A stretch of 27,993 bases of DNA from DTYU01 sp040757355 (GCA_040757355.1 JBFLWY010000032.1:1-27993), one strand, 5' to 3'. Numbered from the stretch's first letter, positions 1 to 8,654 are shown. Notes: generated by a model not told the origin, from the sequence alone. A program made the numbers and translations.

Positions 1-1
1 C

Positions 2-169
2 CCTGTTTATCAAAGACGGCAAATTCCGGCGGGCTGGGAGGTCCAGGGGCCGGCCATTATTTCCCAGGTCGATACAACCACCTTGCTCTGGCCAGGCGAC
101 AGCGCCCGGTGCGACCGGTGGGGAAATATAGTTATCAACACGTCGGGATATGGAAATGAGAGGCTGTAA
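2..169 (+). CDS. Hydantoinase/oxoprolinase subunit A, C-terminal end (partial)
   Basis: This frame is open from the window edge and ends at TAA 167-169. The 55 visible residues include R-x-x-I-P-A-G-W-x-x-x-G-P-A-I-I, then D-T-T-T and P-G-D-S-A-R-C-D-x-W-G-N-I. That pattern is the typical C-terminus of the HyuA / acetone carboxylase beta / 5-oxoprolinase A family (P-A-G-x-x-x-x-G-P-A-I-I, then D-R-x-G-N). Family members are ATP-dependent and work with a B subunit on cyclic amides or ketones. The B subunit follows 22 bases downstream, which supports the call. The start and ATP-binding part lie outside the window, and the substrate cannot be told from this tail. Confidence 0.8.
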   Translation, partial: PVYQRRQIPAGWEVQGPAIISQVDTTTLLWPGDSARCDRWGNIVINTSGYGNERL

Positions 170-191
170 ATGAAGGATGAGGGATGAAACC

Positions 192-1952
192 ATGATTGAC
201 CCGGTTACGCTCGAGGTATTAAGGAACGCAATCCAATCGGTGGCCGAGGAGATGGGGGTTACGCTGACCCGTACCGCCCTTTCGCCGAACATCAAAGACC
301 GGCGGGACTGTTCCACGGCTGTATACACGCCCGATGGGGCCCTGGTCGCACAGGCCGAGCACATCCCGTTGCATCTTGGTCTGATGCCCACGGTGGTCAG
401 GAAAGTGCTGGAAGTATTTCCAGCCGGCCGGCTTACACCCGGTGACGCCGTTATCATTAATGACCCATACATCAGCGGTTCTCACCTGCCGGATATATGT
501 ATTATATCGCCCGTTTTTGTAAAGGACCGCCTGCTGGCCATTGTTGCAAACCTGGCTCACCACGTAGATGTCGGCGGTATGGTACCGGGCAGCATGTCCA
601 CGACGGCCACGGAGATTTTTCAGGAAGGGGTCAGGATTCCCCCGGTGAAGTTGTGCAGCGGAGGGCGCCTCAACCGGGAGCTGCTAAAGGTGCTGGCGCA
701 TAACGTAAGGACGGCCGACGAGTTTTACGGCGACATCGAGGCGCAGTTGTCGGCCAACCGGGTGGGTTGCAAGAGACTCCGGGAACTGGCTCAAAAAACC
801 GGGGTCGAAAGGCTTGCAGATTACATGGCTGAGATAATCAACTATGGGGAACGGCGGTTTCTGGCGGCGCTGAAGGATATCCCGCCCGGGACTTATCGGT
901 TCAGCGATTACCTGGAAGGGGACGGGCTGACCAACGAACTGCTAAAGATAAATGCAAGTGTGATGATCGACGAGGAAGGTGTTACAGTAGACTTCACAGG
1001 CACCGCTCCGCAGGCCAAAGGCCCCGTTAACGCTACCAGGGGAGTTACCCTGGCCTGCGTATACTTTGCGGTCAAAGCGGTTTGTGATCCCGACCTGCCC
1101 GCAAGCGAGGGTATTGCACGGCTGGTAGAGGTAGTCACACCGCCCGGTACCCTGGTTAACCCTCGTTTTCCGGCACCGGTGGCGCACGCGAACATCAATA
1201 CAGCCCAGCGGATAGCAGACGTGGTGCTCGGGGCTCTGGCGCAGGCGGTCCCGCGCAAGGTGACGGCTGCGGGGACGGGCAGCATGAGCAACTTCACGAT
1301 CGGCGGCGGGGACGCCCGGCAGGGTTATTATTCATACGTGGAAACTTACGGGGGCGGCCAGGGGGCGAAGCGCGGTCAGGACGGGATGGACGGGGTGCAT
1401 GTGAACATGACCAACACCCTAAATACCCCGGTCGAGGTTATCGAAATGACCTATCCCCTAATAGTAGAAAGATACGGATTGGTACCCGACTCGGGCGGAC
1501 CGGGTGAGTTCAGGGGTGGTACCGGGCTGGTGCGTGAAATCACGGTCTTGGAGGATGCTACCGTTTCGGTTAGCACCGAGAGAAACATTCTGCGGCCGTG
1601 GGGCCTGGAAGCAGGCTGCCCTGGAAGGGGCGCCCGTTGTCTGATCAAAACCCCGGATGGAGTGCTGGCGGAAATGCCGGCGAAATTCACAAAAGTGGTA
1701 GCCAAAGGTACAACCATTATTCTGGAAACGGCCGGCGGCGGTGGGTTCGGGCACCCCTTTTTGCGGCCGCCGGCGGCTGTCCGGCGGGATGTAATTGACG
1801 GCCTTGTATCGAGAGACGCGGCGCTCGAAGACTACGGCGTGGTCCTAACCGAGGATTTTCAGGTTGATATGCTCGGAACTTGTAACAAACGGGGCAACAG
1901 CGGCCGGCGCTTTAGGCAAAGAGGAAAACCGCCCTGTGGCAGCGATGAATGA
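192..1952 (+). CDS. Hydantoinase B/oxoprolinase family protein
   Basis: This is the B subunit of a hydantoinase/5-oxoprolinase/acetone carboxylase-type enzyme, 586 residues from the chosen start, which fits the family. The N-terminus (I-D-P-V-T-L-E-V-L-R-N-A, then A-E-E-M-G) and the later stretches with H-I-P-L-H-L-G, N-D-P-Y-I-S-G-S-H-L-P-D and the histidine pair A-H-H-V-D are family hallmarks. An in-frame ATG at 177 exists. ATG 192 is preferred because it gives the standard family N-terminus and has GAGGG about 8 bases upstream. It follows the A-subunit gene closely, so the two are probably one operon. The last 30 or so residues are rich in R, G and K and look divergent. Substrate unknown: hydantoins, 5-oxoproline or a ketone are all possible. 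Confidence 0.88.
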   Translation: MIDPVTLEVLRNAIQSVAEEMGVTLTRTALSPNIKDRRDCSTAVYTPDGALVAQAEHIPLHLGLMPTVVRKVLEVFPAGRLTPGDAVIINDPYISGSHLPDICIISPVFVKDRLLAIVANLAHHVDVGGMVPGSMSTTATEIFQEGVRIPPVKLCSGGRLNRELLKVLAHNVRTADEFYGDIEAQLSANRVGCKRLRELAQKTGVERLADYMAEIINYGERRFLAALKDIPPGTYRFSDYLEGDGLTNELLKINASVMIDEEGVTVDFTGTAPQAKGPVNATRGVTLACVYFAVKAVCDPDLPASEGIARLVEVVTPPGTLVNPRFPAPVAHANINTAQRIADVVLGALAQAVPRKVTAAGTGSMSNFTIGGGDARQGYYSYVETYGGGQGAKRGQDGMDGVHVNMTNTLNTPVEVIEMTYPLIVERYGLVPDSGGPGEFRGGTGLVREITVLEDATVSVSTERNILRPWGLEAGCPGRGARCLIKTPDGVLAEMPAKFTKVVAKGTTIILETAGGGGFGHPFLRPPAAVRRDVIDGLVSRDAALEDYGVVLTEDFQVDMLGTCNKRGNSGRRFRQRGKPPCGSDE

Positions 1953-2022
1953 AAAACCGCGTTAAGAGCTCTTATGATTCAGGACAAGTACGAATGTCGT
2001 ATTTAAAACAGGGGGGTTGGAA

Positions 2023-2279
2023 GTGGACTTCTTTCGCCGGGTAAAAGAGAGCATTTCTGTTGGACCCCGGTGCGTACAGGTGGGTTGCAAAGCGGTCTTT
2101 CGCTGCGGTATTCGCCTATTTGGCATTGGTTGTTCTGATCCTGGGAACCGCGGTTCTTTTACGGACAGTCTTCCAGATGAACACGGGGATCAACCAGATG
2201 GCGACCCAATTTAGCCGTTCCGTTCCACACCATGATGCTATATAACATATAAGTTTAATGGTGACGCTGTCCTTTTAGA
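2023..2279 (+). pseudogene. Decayed DUF1189-like membrane protein gene
   Basis: A good ribosome binding site (GGGGGG at 2011) precedes TTG 2017 and GTG 2023. The first frame reads V-D-F-F-R-R-V-K-E-S-I-S-V-G-P. The neighbouring frame then continues G-A-Y-R-W-V-A-K-R-S-F-A-A-V, a hydrophobic segment, and G-I-N-Q-M-A-T-Q-F. An extra C in the CCCC run near 2064-2067 accounts for the shift. After a stop at 2243-2245 a third frame continues with Y-K-F-N-G-D-A-V and ends at 2279. The start (F-F-R-R, then S-I, then A-Y-R, then a membrane helix) resembles the N-terminus of DUF1189 proteins, which are about 250 residues long. The gene therefore seems both frameshifted and truncated. The family assignment is from memory of its N-terminal pattern. 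Confidence 0.5.
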
Positions 2280-2302
2280 ATAGAACTTTCTTAAAAAAGG
2301 CA

Positions 2303-2332
2303 GGGCTCCTTGAATTAATAGGAGCCCTTTCG
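2303..2332. terminator. Bidirectional rho-independent terminator
   Basis: GGGCTCCT at 2303-2310 pairs perfectly with AGGAGCCC at 2320-2327 around a 9-base AT-rich loop. On the plus strand TTT follows. On the minus strand the stem is followed by a run of six T after TGCC (2294-2299 read in reverse). It lies between the remnant ending at 2279 and the minus-strand small gene ending at 2391, so it can serve both. Confidence 0.7.
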
Positions 2333-2390
2333 TAATTTCTATTACTAACAACTAAGTATAAAGTCTTGTGGGAACTAATCTATTCACTAA

Positions 2391-2546
2391 CTAACCCGGA
2401 ATTATAACAGCCAAAAAGCCCAGACCGATCGCAGCCCCGACCCCGGCGATAGCTAAGAGAAGAAGTCCCACCTCCCAAGCGTCCATAGGGCCTTTTGCCA
2501 TCTGGCCGCTTTCATCCTTAAGAAACCTTTTCAACGACTGCAGCAT
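2391..2546 (-). CDS. Small single-span membrane protein, Flp pilin-like
   Basis: A 51-residue gene. ATG at 2546-2544 sits 10 bases after a strong ribosome binding site (AAGGAGGTG, 2565-2557). The protein begins M-L-Q-S-L-K-R-F-L-K-D-E-S-G-Q, then K-G-P-M-D-A-W-E-V-G-L-L-L-L, and ends in one hydrophobic helix (about residues 27-49). The basic start with K-R-F-L-K-D-E-S-G before an E-V-G-L-L helix resembles Flp/Fap-type pilins (typically R-F-L-x-D-E-S-G-A-T-A-I-E-Y-G-L). The cleavage-site glycine and the glutamate are one residue further apart than usual. No pilus assembly gene is nearby, so it could also be an unrelated small membrane protein. That it is a real gene is well supported; the pilin call is tentative. 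Confidence 0.6.
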   Translation of the reverse strand: MLQSLKRFLKDESGQMAKGPMDAWEVGLLLLAIAGVGAAIGLGFLAVIIPG

Positions 2547-2665
2547 TATTCTTCTTCACCTCCTTCCCTTTCGTTTCCGGGTTCACAAGCCTTTGTTTCT
2601 TAGGCTGTATTCTATCAAAGAATGCCCCAAAAATCTACAAACTGTTGGGCGATAAAGGACAAGTC

Positions 2666-2694
2666 TTGCTGAGAAAGGACTTTTATCTTAGAAT
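2666..2694 (+). promoter_or_regulatory. Predicted sigma-A promoter of the trpB2 operon
   Basis: TTGCTG (2666-2671), a 17-base spacer and TAGAAT (2689-2694). The -10 box matches consensus at five of six positions; the -35 keeps only TTG. It lies about 40 bases before the trpB2 start, the first gene of the forward cluster. Prediction from sequence only. Confidence 0.45.
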
Positions 2695-2736
2695 TAGTTT
2701 ATACACAAAACAAGCCTTTTGAGGGGAGTTGAGTTG

Positions 2737-4092
2737 GTGGAGACTAAAGTTCTGCTGACTGAGAAAGAGTTGCCTACCGCCTGGTACAACATCCAGGCAG
2801 ACATGCCCAACCTGCCGAAGCCGGCGCTTCATCCAGGTACCAAGCAGCCGGTAGGGCCGGAGGATCTGGCCCCCATTTTCCCAATGGAGCTTATCAAACA
2901 GGAAGTAACACAGGAACGGTGGGTGCCGATACCAGAGGAGGTTTTGGATATTTACCGGTTGTGGCGTCCGAGCCCCTTGATCAGAGCGCGTCGCCTGGAG
3001 AAGGCGCTTGATACCCCGGCACACATTTACTACAAGTATGAAGGGGTAAGCCCGGCCGGCAGCCATAAACTTAATACAGCCGTCCCTCAGGCCTATTACA
3101 ATAAGCAGGCCGGGATGAAACGGCTGGCGACTGAGACCGGAGCAGGTCAATGGGGAAGCGCCCTCTCAATGGCCTGCAATTTCTTCGGCCTCGACTGCAC
3201 CGTTTACATGGTAAAGGTCAGTTATCACCAGAAGCCGTACCGGCGTATCTTAATGGAGGTTTTTGGTGCGAAGGTTTTCGCGAGCCCGAGTGACCAGACC
3301 CAGTCGGGCCGGGCTATTATGGCGGCCGATCCGGATTCGCCGGGGAGCTTGGGCATTGCCATCAGCGAGGCTGTGGAGGACGCGGCCACGCATACTGATA
3401 CCAACTATTCGCTCGGTAGTGTACTCAACCACGTGTTGCTTCACCAGACGGTGGTCGGCCTTGAGAGTAAACTTCAGATGGAAAAAGCAGGAGAAGAACC
3501 TGACGTAGTGATCGGTTGCGTAGGCGGTGGATCAAATTATGCAGGCTTCTGTTTCCCGTTCTTGCAGGACCGGTTGACCGGAAAAATGAAGACACGTTTT
3601 ATCGCCGTCGAACCGACTGCTTGTCCAACACTGACCCGAGGCCTTCATGCGTACGACTTCGGTGATGTGGCGGGCCTTACCCCCCTCGTTTACATGTACA
3701 CCCTGGGGAAAGACTTTATCCCGCCGGGCATCCACGCCGGAGGGCTCAGGTACCATGGCGACGCGCCGCTGCTCTGCCAGTTGGTGGCGGACGGCTTCAT
3801 TGAAGCCAGGGCTTACGGTCAGATGCAGATCTTTGACGCAGCGGTCAAGTTTGCACAGGCGGAGGGAATAGTGCCGGCGCCGGAATCAGCGCACGCAATA
3901 AAGTGTGCGATCGATGAGGCGCTTAAAGCCCGGGATGCGGGCGAAGCGCGGGTTGTCCTCTTCAACCTCAGCGGTCACGGGCACTTTGACCTGTCTGCTT
4001 ATGACGCCTACCTTTCCGGGAACATCCAGGACTATGCCTTGCCGGAGGAAGACCTCCAGCGTTCACTGGCGCGGTTGCCCAAGGTGGAATAG
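2737..4092 (+). CDS. trpB: Tryptophan synthase beta-like chain, TrpB2 type
   Basis: A pyridoxal-phosphate enzyme that joins indole to serine to make tryptophan (tryptophan synthase beta). Length (451 residues), the long N-terminus with A-W-Y-N-I-Q-A-D-M-P, and the block M-V-K-V-S-Y-H-Q-K-P-Y-R-R identify the TrpB2 class rather than the classic TrpB of trp operons. The cofactor lysine is K111 in G-S-H-K-L-N-T-A. E-T-G-A-G-Q-W-G and G-C-V-G-G-G-S-N-Y (phosphate-binding loop) follow. No trpA is adjacent. TrpB2 proteins often act alone, salvaging indole, and some use phosphoserine. Possible starts are TTG 2734 and GTG 2737; GTG has GGAG 8 bases upstream and is preferred. It heads a tight operon, with lysA 8 bases downstream. 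Confidence 0.92.
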   Translation: METKVLLTEKELPTAWYNIQADMPNLPKPALHPGTKQPVGPEDLAPIFPMELIKQEVTQERWVPIPEEVLDIYRLWRPSPLIRARRLEKALDTPAHIYYKYEGVSPAGSHKLNTAVPQAYYNKQAGMKRLATETGAGQWGSALSMACNFFGLDCTVYMVKVSYHQKPYRRILMEVFGAKVFASPSDQTQSGRAIMAADPDSPGSLGIAISEAVEDAATHTDTNYSLGSVLNHVLLHQTVVGLESKLQMEKAGEEPDVVIGCVGGGSNYAGFCFPFLQDRLTGKMKTRFIAVEPTACPTLTRGLHAYDFGDVAGLTPLVYMYTLGKDFIPPGIHAGGLRYHGDAPLLCQLVADGFIEARAYGQMQIFDAAVKFAQAEGIVPAPESAHAIKCAIDEALKARDAGEARVVLFNLSGHGHFDLSAYDAYLSGNIQDYALPEEDLQRSLARLPKVE

Positions 4093-4100
4093 GAGAAGTT

Positions 4101-5408
4101 ATGCGTTTGCGTGGAACAGCACGGGTGAGTAATACCGGACACTTGGAAATAGGGAGGGTAAGCGCGCTAACACTCGCCAGGGAGTTCGGGACGCCGCTTT
4201 ACGTCATCGACGAGGCCCTTTTCCGCGACAACTGCCGCCGTTATCTTAAAGCCTTTGGTCCGGACAACCGCGTTGTTTACGCGGGAAAGGCGCTGCTTTG
4301 TACCGCTATTTGCCGGCTGGTGGAAGAAGAAGGTCTTTACCTCGACGTTGTCTCCGGGGGGGAGCTTCACACCGCAGTGCATGCGGGGTTTCCTCCCGAA
4401 CGCATTTATTTCCACGGCAACAACAAGTCTGCGGAAGAGATCCTGCAGGGGCTGAGGACCGGCGTAGGGAGATGGGTGGTCGACAGTGTTTATGAGCTGA
4501 AAGTGCTCAACCGCCTGGCCGGTGAAATGGGAGTTGAAGCGTCGGTTCTCCTCCGTCTCACCCCTGGGATAGAGGCGCATACCCACGAGTATATCCGCAC
4601 CGGACAAATCGATTCAAAATTCGGTCTGGCGATAGAGACGGGGCAGGCGCAGGCCGGCGTTCGCCAGGCACTTGCTTTACCGCATTTGAACCTGGTGGGA
4701 CTCCACTGCCACATCGGCTCTCAAATTTTCGAACTCGAGCCTTTCTGCGACGCTGCCCGGGTGATGGTTAAGTTTGCGGCAGAGGTGCGCGCTGAAACCG
4801 GGTGGACCTTGGGAGAACTCGACCTGGGCGGCGGGCTTGGCATCTGTTACATCAGCGGTGACAACCCGCCCGCTATCGAAGAGTATGCCGCGGCGGTACT
4901 TGAATCGGTACGCGAAGCCGCTGCCGCATTCGGTCTTCCCCTCCCACGGGTTGTGGTTGAACCCGGCCGTTCCATTGCCGGACCCGCCGGAACAACGCTG
5001 TATACCGTGGGGGTGGTTAAAGAGATTCCGGGCGTCCGGATTTACGTTGCGGTGGACGGCGGGATGAACGATAACCCGCGCCCGGCCCTTTATCAGGCGC
5101 GGTACGAGGCGGCGCTTGCCAACCGGATGAACGAGGAGAGTACAACGACCGTGACTGTTGCCGGTAAGTGCTGCGAATCGGGCGACATCCTTATTTATAA
5201 TACGAGACTGCCTTATCCTGTGCCCGGAGACATACTGGCTGTCCCGGCAACCGGCGCATACAATTACACCATGTCGATGAACTACAACCGGCTGCCGAGA
5301 CCTGCCGTGGTGCTTGTCCGAGACGGGCAGGCGGAGGAGATTGTAACCCGGGAGGACTTTGCTGACCTCTTGCGTAACGACAGAATACCGAAGTACCTAT
5401 GGAAGTAA
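4101..5408 (+). CDS. lysA: Diaminopimelate decarboxylase
   Basis: Catalyses the last step of lysine synthesis, decarboxylating meso-diaminopimelate with pyridoxal phosphate. The 435-residue fold-III protein shows the cofactor lysine K63 in V-V-Y-A-G-K-A-L-L, H-C-H-I-G-S-Q, the glycine loop L-G-G-G-L-G-I, E-P-G-R-S-I-A-G, and the C-terminal C-C-E-S-G-D that supplies the active-site cysteine in trans across the dimer. ATG 4101 follows GGAG with good spacing, 8 bases after trpB2. Its last 10 bases overlap the start of the next gene, which suggests translational coupling. Confident assignment; the tryptophan and lysine genes appear simply to share a transcript. Confidence 0.95.
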   Translation: MRLRGTARVSNTGHLEIGRVSALTLAREFGTPLYVIDEALFRDNCRRYLKAFGPDNRVVYAGKALLCTAICRLVEEEGLYLDVVSGGELHTAVHAGFPPERIYFHGNNKSAEEILQGLRTGVGRWVVDSVYELKVLNRLAGEMGVEASVLLRLTPGIEAHTHEYIRTGQIDSKFGLAIETGQAQAGVRQALALPHLNLVGLHCHIGSQIFELEPFCDAARVMVKFAAEVRAETGWTLGELDLGGGLGICYISGDNPPAIEEYAAAVLESVREAAAAFGLPLPRVVVEPGRSIAGPAGTTLYTVGVVKEIPGVRIYVAVDGGMNDNPRPALYQARYEAALANRMNEESTTTVTVAGKCCESGDILIYNTRLPYPVPGDILAVPATGAYNYTMSMNYNRLPRPAVVLVRDGQAEEIVTREDFADLLRNDRIPKYLWK

Positions 5409-8038
5409 TCACCACCCACTTGATCACCGATTTTGACGGCCTGGCCTCAATGGTCGCGGCAAAAAAGCTTTATCCGGGCGCATACCTTGTGATGCCGGGT
5501 AAGGCGAGCCGCGGTGTGGAGGAGTTTTTGGCGCTGCACAAGGACGTCTTGTTGATCGAGGATGTGAAAAACATCAATCTGAGTGAAGTCCGGCGGCTGG
5601 TTCTGGTTGATACACGGAACGCGAGGCGAATTGGTCTTTTGACTGCACTACTTGAGCGGCCGGATGTAGAGGTACATATTTACGACCATCACCCCCCGAA
5701 TGAAGACGATGCGCGGGGAACACTCGAAGTAGTCGCGCCGGTTGGGGCAGCCGCAACACTGTTGGTGGAGAAAATCAAAGAGGCTTGTATCGAGCTTTCC
5801 CCGTTTGAGGCCACCGTACTAGCGCTGGGCATCTATGAGGACACCGGTAACCTCCTTTACCCCGGTACCACGGTCAGAGATGTCGCGGCGGTCGAATTTC
5901 TCCTTTCAAAGGGAGCAAACCTGTCTGTGGTGGCGAACTTTCTGGGACGGCCGCTCACTTTAGAACAGAAAGAACTGTTAAAGGAGCTTATCGTAAGTGC
6001 CCAGCGGCACCTGATTCGCGGGGTAAAAGTTCTTGTCGCAAGTGCCTGCCTTCCCGATTTTCTTGAAGGCCTGGCGCTGCTGACGCACAAGTTGGGCGAA
6101 ATTGAACAAGTCGATGCGGTCTTCAGCGTGGTTGAGATGGGTGACCGGGTATACGTTGTGGGACGTTCAAACACCCCCGGGGTCGATGTCCGCAGCATAT
6201 TAATGCATTTCGGCGGCGGGGGGCATCAAGCGGCAGCCTCGGCGTCAATAAAAGGGGCAGCGGTTGAGCGGGTGGTACAGGATCTATTTGAGGTTTTGCA
6301 TCAGTCCATCCTCGCACCGCTTACGGTGGCCGAGATAATGACCACTCCCGTAAAGACGGTCTCTCCGGGCACCAATATCGCCGAGGCCGGACAGGTAATT
6401 CTCCGTTACGGCCACAGCGGGCTCCCGGTTGTTCAAAACGGCCAGTTGGTAGGGATAATCTCCCGCCGCGACATCGAAAAAGCCCAGCGCAACAATCTTT
6501 CCCATGCGCCGGTCAAGGCGTTTATGAGCAACCAGGTTGTCACCGTGGAACCTTACCTTCCCGTCAGTGAGGCACAGGCCTTAATGATCGAACACGACAT
6601 CGGCCGGCTGCCGGTGGTGGAAGGCGGGCGCCTGATCGGCATAATTTCGCGCACCGATATCCTGCAAACCCTACACCGCGACTTTAAGCCCCAGTTTCGT
6701 CATCTGTATACACCAGCTCAACCTCAAACAGGGCGGCGGAATATCGCTGCGGTCCTCCGCACGAGTATAACGGCTCCGGTCTTACTGTTTCTAGAGCGCG
6801 CCGGGGTTCTTGCCAGGGACTCCGGGGCGGGCGCCTTTCTGGCAGGGGACCCTGTGCGTGACATCCTTCTGGGGCTCCAGCGGCGAGAGGTGACAGTGGT
6901 TGTCGATGGGGATGCAATGAAGGTGGCGGCGGCTCTTGCCGCAGATCTCCACGTGAGATATAAATGGGACCCCCGTGTTCATGCAGCCACATTTTTCCTC
7001 GGGGACGGAAGTGTCGGCAGTGTTATTCAGGCGCGGCCGGACTACTTTGAATACGCCCTCGGCATCCAGGTGGAGGACACCTGCCTGCGGCAGGAGCTTT
7101 ACCGCCGGGATTTTACCATTAACGCTCTGGCAGTGGACCTCAGTCCGGAAAGGTTCGGCCAGATTGTCGATTACTTCGGGGGACGGGAGGACCTTCAGTA
7201 CGGCTACATCCGGGTACTCCACAACCGGAGTTTTATCGAGGAGCCGCTAAGGGTCTTGAGGGCAATCCGGTTAGCCGAGCGGTTCAGTTTCCAGGTAGAG
7301 CGGCAGACCCTTGTGCTTTTGCGTGAAGCAGTACGCGAAGGCGTTTTAAACCGCGTTTCAACAGAACAGTTGTGGCAGGAAGTTCGGCCCTGCCTTGATA
7401 ACGAAAAAGCTTCCCGTTTCTTGGGCCGCTGTGCGGAACTCGGTATCTGGCCTTTCATCTTTCCGGTGGCGAGCCACTGGGAGGTGGAAGCGGTGCTTAC
7501 CCACTTACCGCAGGCGATAAAAACCATCGAGTCGTGGGGTGTAGTCTTCCCCGAACGGTGGTTGTGTTACTTTATTGCCGCAGTTCACTGGACTAATTCC
7601 CCGTCGGCACAAGCGCTTTGTGAGCGTTATCGTTTCGGACGAAACACCACGGCCAAGGTGATGGCGGCGGTCCAACACTGGCAGGAGGTTCTGGGAAAGC
7701 TGACGGTGAGGAAGACGGTCGGAACGAGCATGCTTGCTCAAGCCGTGCTGCTGCTCCCAAAGGAATCTTACCCTTTTTTGCTTGTGCTCCTTAGTGAGGA
7801 AGGGTATCAGAACCGTTTCCGCGAAGTGCTTACTGCTATAATGGATAATAAACCCCTGATTACGGGTAAGGATATTAGGGAGATGGGGTACCCTCCCGGC
7901 CCGCTTTATCGGGAGGTGCTTGACGCGGTCTGGCAGGCGAAGCTGGACGGATTGGTAGGGAATAAGGATGAAGAACTTGAGTTCGTCCGGAAGCACCTGT
8001 CGCACCGGGCGGGCAAAGGGAGTGGTGCCGGTGCTTAG
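5399..8038 (+). CDS. DHH phosphoesterase-CBS-tRNA nucleotidyltransferase/poly(A) polymerase fusion
   Basis: An 879-residue fusion. Residues 1-160 are a DHH phosphoesterase (D-F-D-G 11-14, V-D-T-R 70-73, D-H-H 96-98, a D-T-G motif near 148) and about 200-300 a DHHA1 domain with G-G-G-G-H-Q-A-A-A. Two CBS domains follow (about 307-365 and 370-428), then a class II nucleotidyltransferase (about 455-630) and a helical C-terminus. This layout is known for A-adding or poly(A)-type enzymes in some Firmicutes and in Aquifex. R-R-D-F-T-I-N-A (569-576) and D-Y-F-G-G-R-E-D-L are intact. However, the expected D-x-D metal site after V-R-D-I-L-L-G is E497-V-T499, G-G is G-D, and E-D-x-x-R is E-E-P-L-R. The DHH domain looks active; the transferase domain may not be. 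The gene overlaps lysA by 10 bases and the next gene by 8. Confidence 0.88.
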   Translation: MEVITTHLITDFDGLASMVAAKKLYPGAYLVMPGKASRGVEEFLALHKDVLLIEDVKNINLSEVRRLVLVDTRNARRIGLLTALLERPDVEVHIYDHHPPNEDDARGTLEVVAPVGAAATLLVEKIKEACIELSPFEATVLALGIYEDTGNLLYPGTTVRDVAAVEFLLSKGANLSVVANFLGRPLTLEQKELLKELIVSAQRHLIRGVKVLVASACLPDFLEGLALLTHKLGEIEQVDAVFSVVEMGDRVYVVGRSNTPGVDVRSILMHFGGGGHQAAASASIKGAAVERVVQDLFEVLHQSILAPLTVAEIMTTPVKTVSPGTNIAEAGQVILRYGHSGLPVVQNGQLVGIISRRDIEKAQRNNLSHAPVKAFMSNQVVTVEPYLPVSEAQALMIEHDIGRLPVVEGGRLIGIISRTDILQTLHRDFKPQFRHLYTPAQPQTGRRNIAAVLRTSITAPVLLFLERAGVLARDSGAGAFLAGDPVRDILLGLQRREVTVVVDGDAMKVAAALAADLHVRYKWDPRVHAATFFLGDGSVGSVIQARPDYFEYALGIQVEDTCLRQELYRRDFTINALAVDLSPERFGQIVDYFGGREDLQYGYIRVLHNRSFIEEPLRVLRAIRLAERFSFQVERQTLVLLREAVREGVLNRVSTEQLWQEVRPCLDNEKASRFLGRCAELGIWPFIFPVASHWEVEAVLTHLPQAIKTIESWGVVFPERWLCYFIAAVHWTNSPSAQALCERYRFGRNTTAKVMAAVQHWQEVLGKLTVRKTVGTSMLAQAVLLLPKESYPFLLVLLSEEGYQNRFREVLTAIMDNKPLITGKDIREMGYPPGPLYREVLDAVWQAKLDGLVGNKDEELEFVRKHLSHRAGKGSGAGA

Positions 8039-8654
8039 CCAGGAAACCATAGCGATAGCACTTGCTTTTATCGTGGGTATTACCCTGCACGAATTCGCCC
8101 ATGGTTGGGCGGCTAACAGGCTGGGCGATCCAACGGCGCGGTACGCCGGCCGTGTAACGTTAAACCCCATTGCACATGTTGATCCGATCGGTAGTGTCCT
8201 CGTGCCTGCCTTATTGGTCATCACGGGCAGCACCTTCATTTTCGGCTGGGCAAAGCCGGTGCCGATAAACCCCAACAACTTTCGCGACAGGCGCCAGGGG
8301 ATGATTTTGGTATCGCTTGCAGGCCCTGTTGGCAACCTCCTAGTCGCGACGGCGGCGGCAGTATTGTTCAGGTTACTGGGTTCAGAAACCTCACCGGCAG
8401 TATCTGTCTTAATGTGGATGGTGTATATAAACGTCTTTTTGGCGTTCTTTAATCTCATACCTGTGCCGCCGCTTGACGGGTCCAAGGTGCTTGCCGGGCT
8501 CCTTCCCGGGCGGCAGGAGTGGTTAATATACCTTGAACAGTACGGGATGATTATCCTCCTGCTATTGATATTCACAGGTTTGATCAGCCGTCTGGTAGAG
8601 TTTATAGTCTTGCCGCTGTCTTTCTTACTGCTGCATTTTGGGAGCACAATATAA
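8031..8654 (+). CDS. Site-2 protease family (peptidase M50) membrane metalloprotease
   Basis: A polytopic zinc protease, 207 residues, that would cut substrates inside the membrane. The first helix carries H20-E-x-x-H24 in L-H-E-F-A-H-G-W. The third zinc-ligand region is N-L-I-P-V-P-P-L-D-G-S-K-V-L. About five hydrophobic segments are visible. GTG 8031 is chosen because AAAGGGAG sits 8 bases before it and it overlaps the upstream stop by 8 bases in the usual coupled way; the frame is open further upstream (ATG 7968), but that would give a long polar leader. It resembles the YwhC-like small M50 proteins often found next to trpS in Clostridia. The substrate is not known. Confidence 0.9.
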   Translation: MLSQETIAIALAFIVGITLHEFAHGWAANRLGDPTARYAGRVTLNPIAHVDPIGSVLVPALLVITGSTFIFGWAKPVPINPNNFRDRRQGMILVSLAGPVGNLLVATAAAVLFRLLGSETSPAVSVLMWMVYINVFLAFFNLIPVPPLDGSKVLAGLLPGRQEWLIYLEQYGMIILLLLIFTGLISRLVEFIVLPLSFLLLHFGSTI

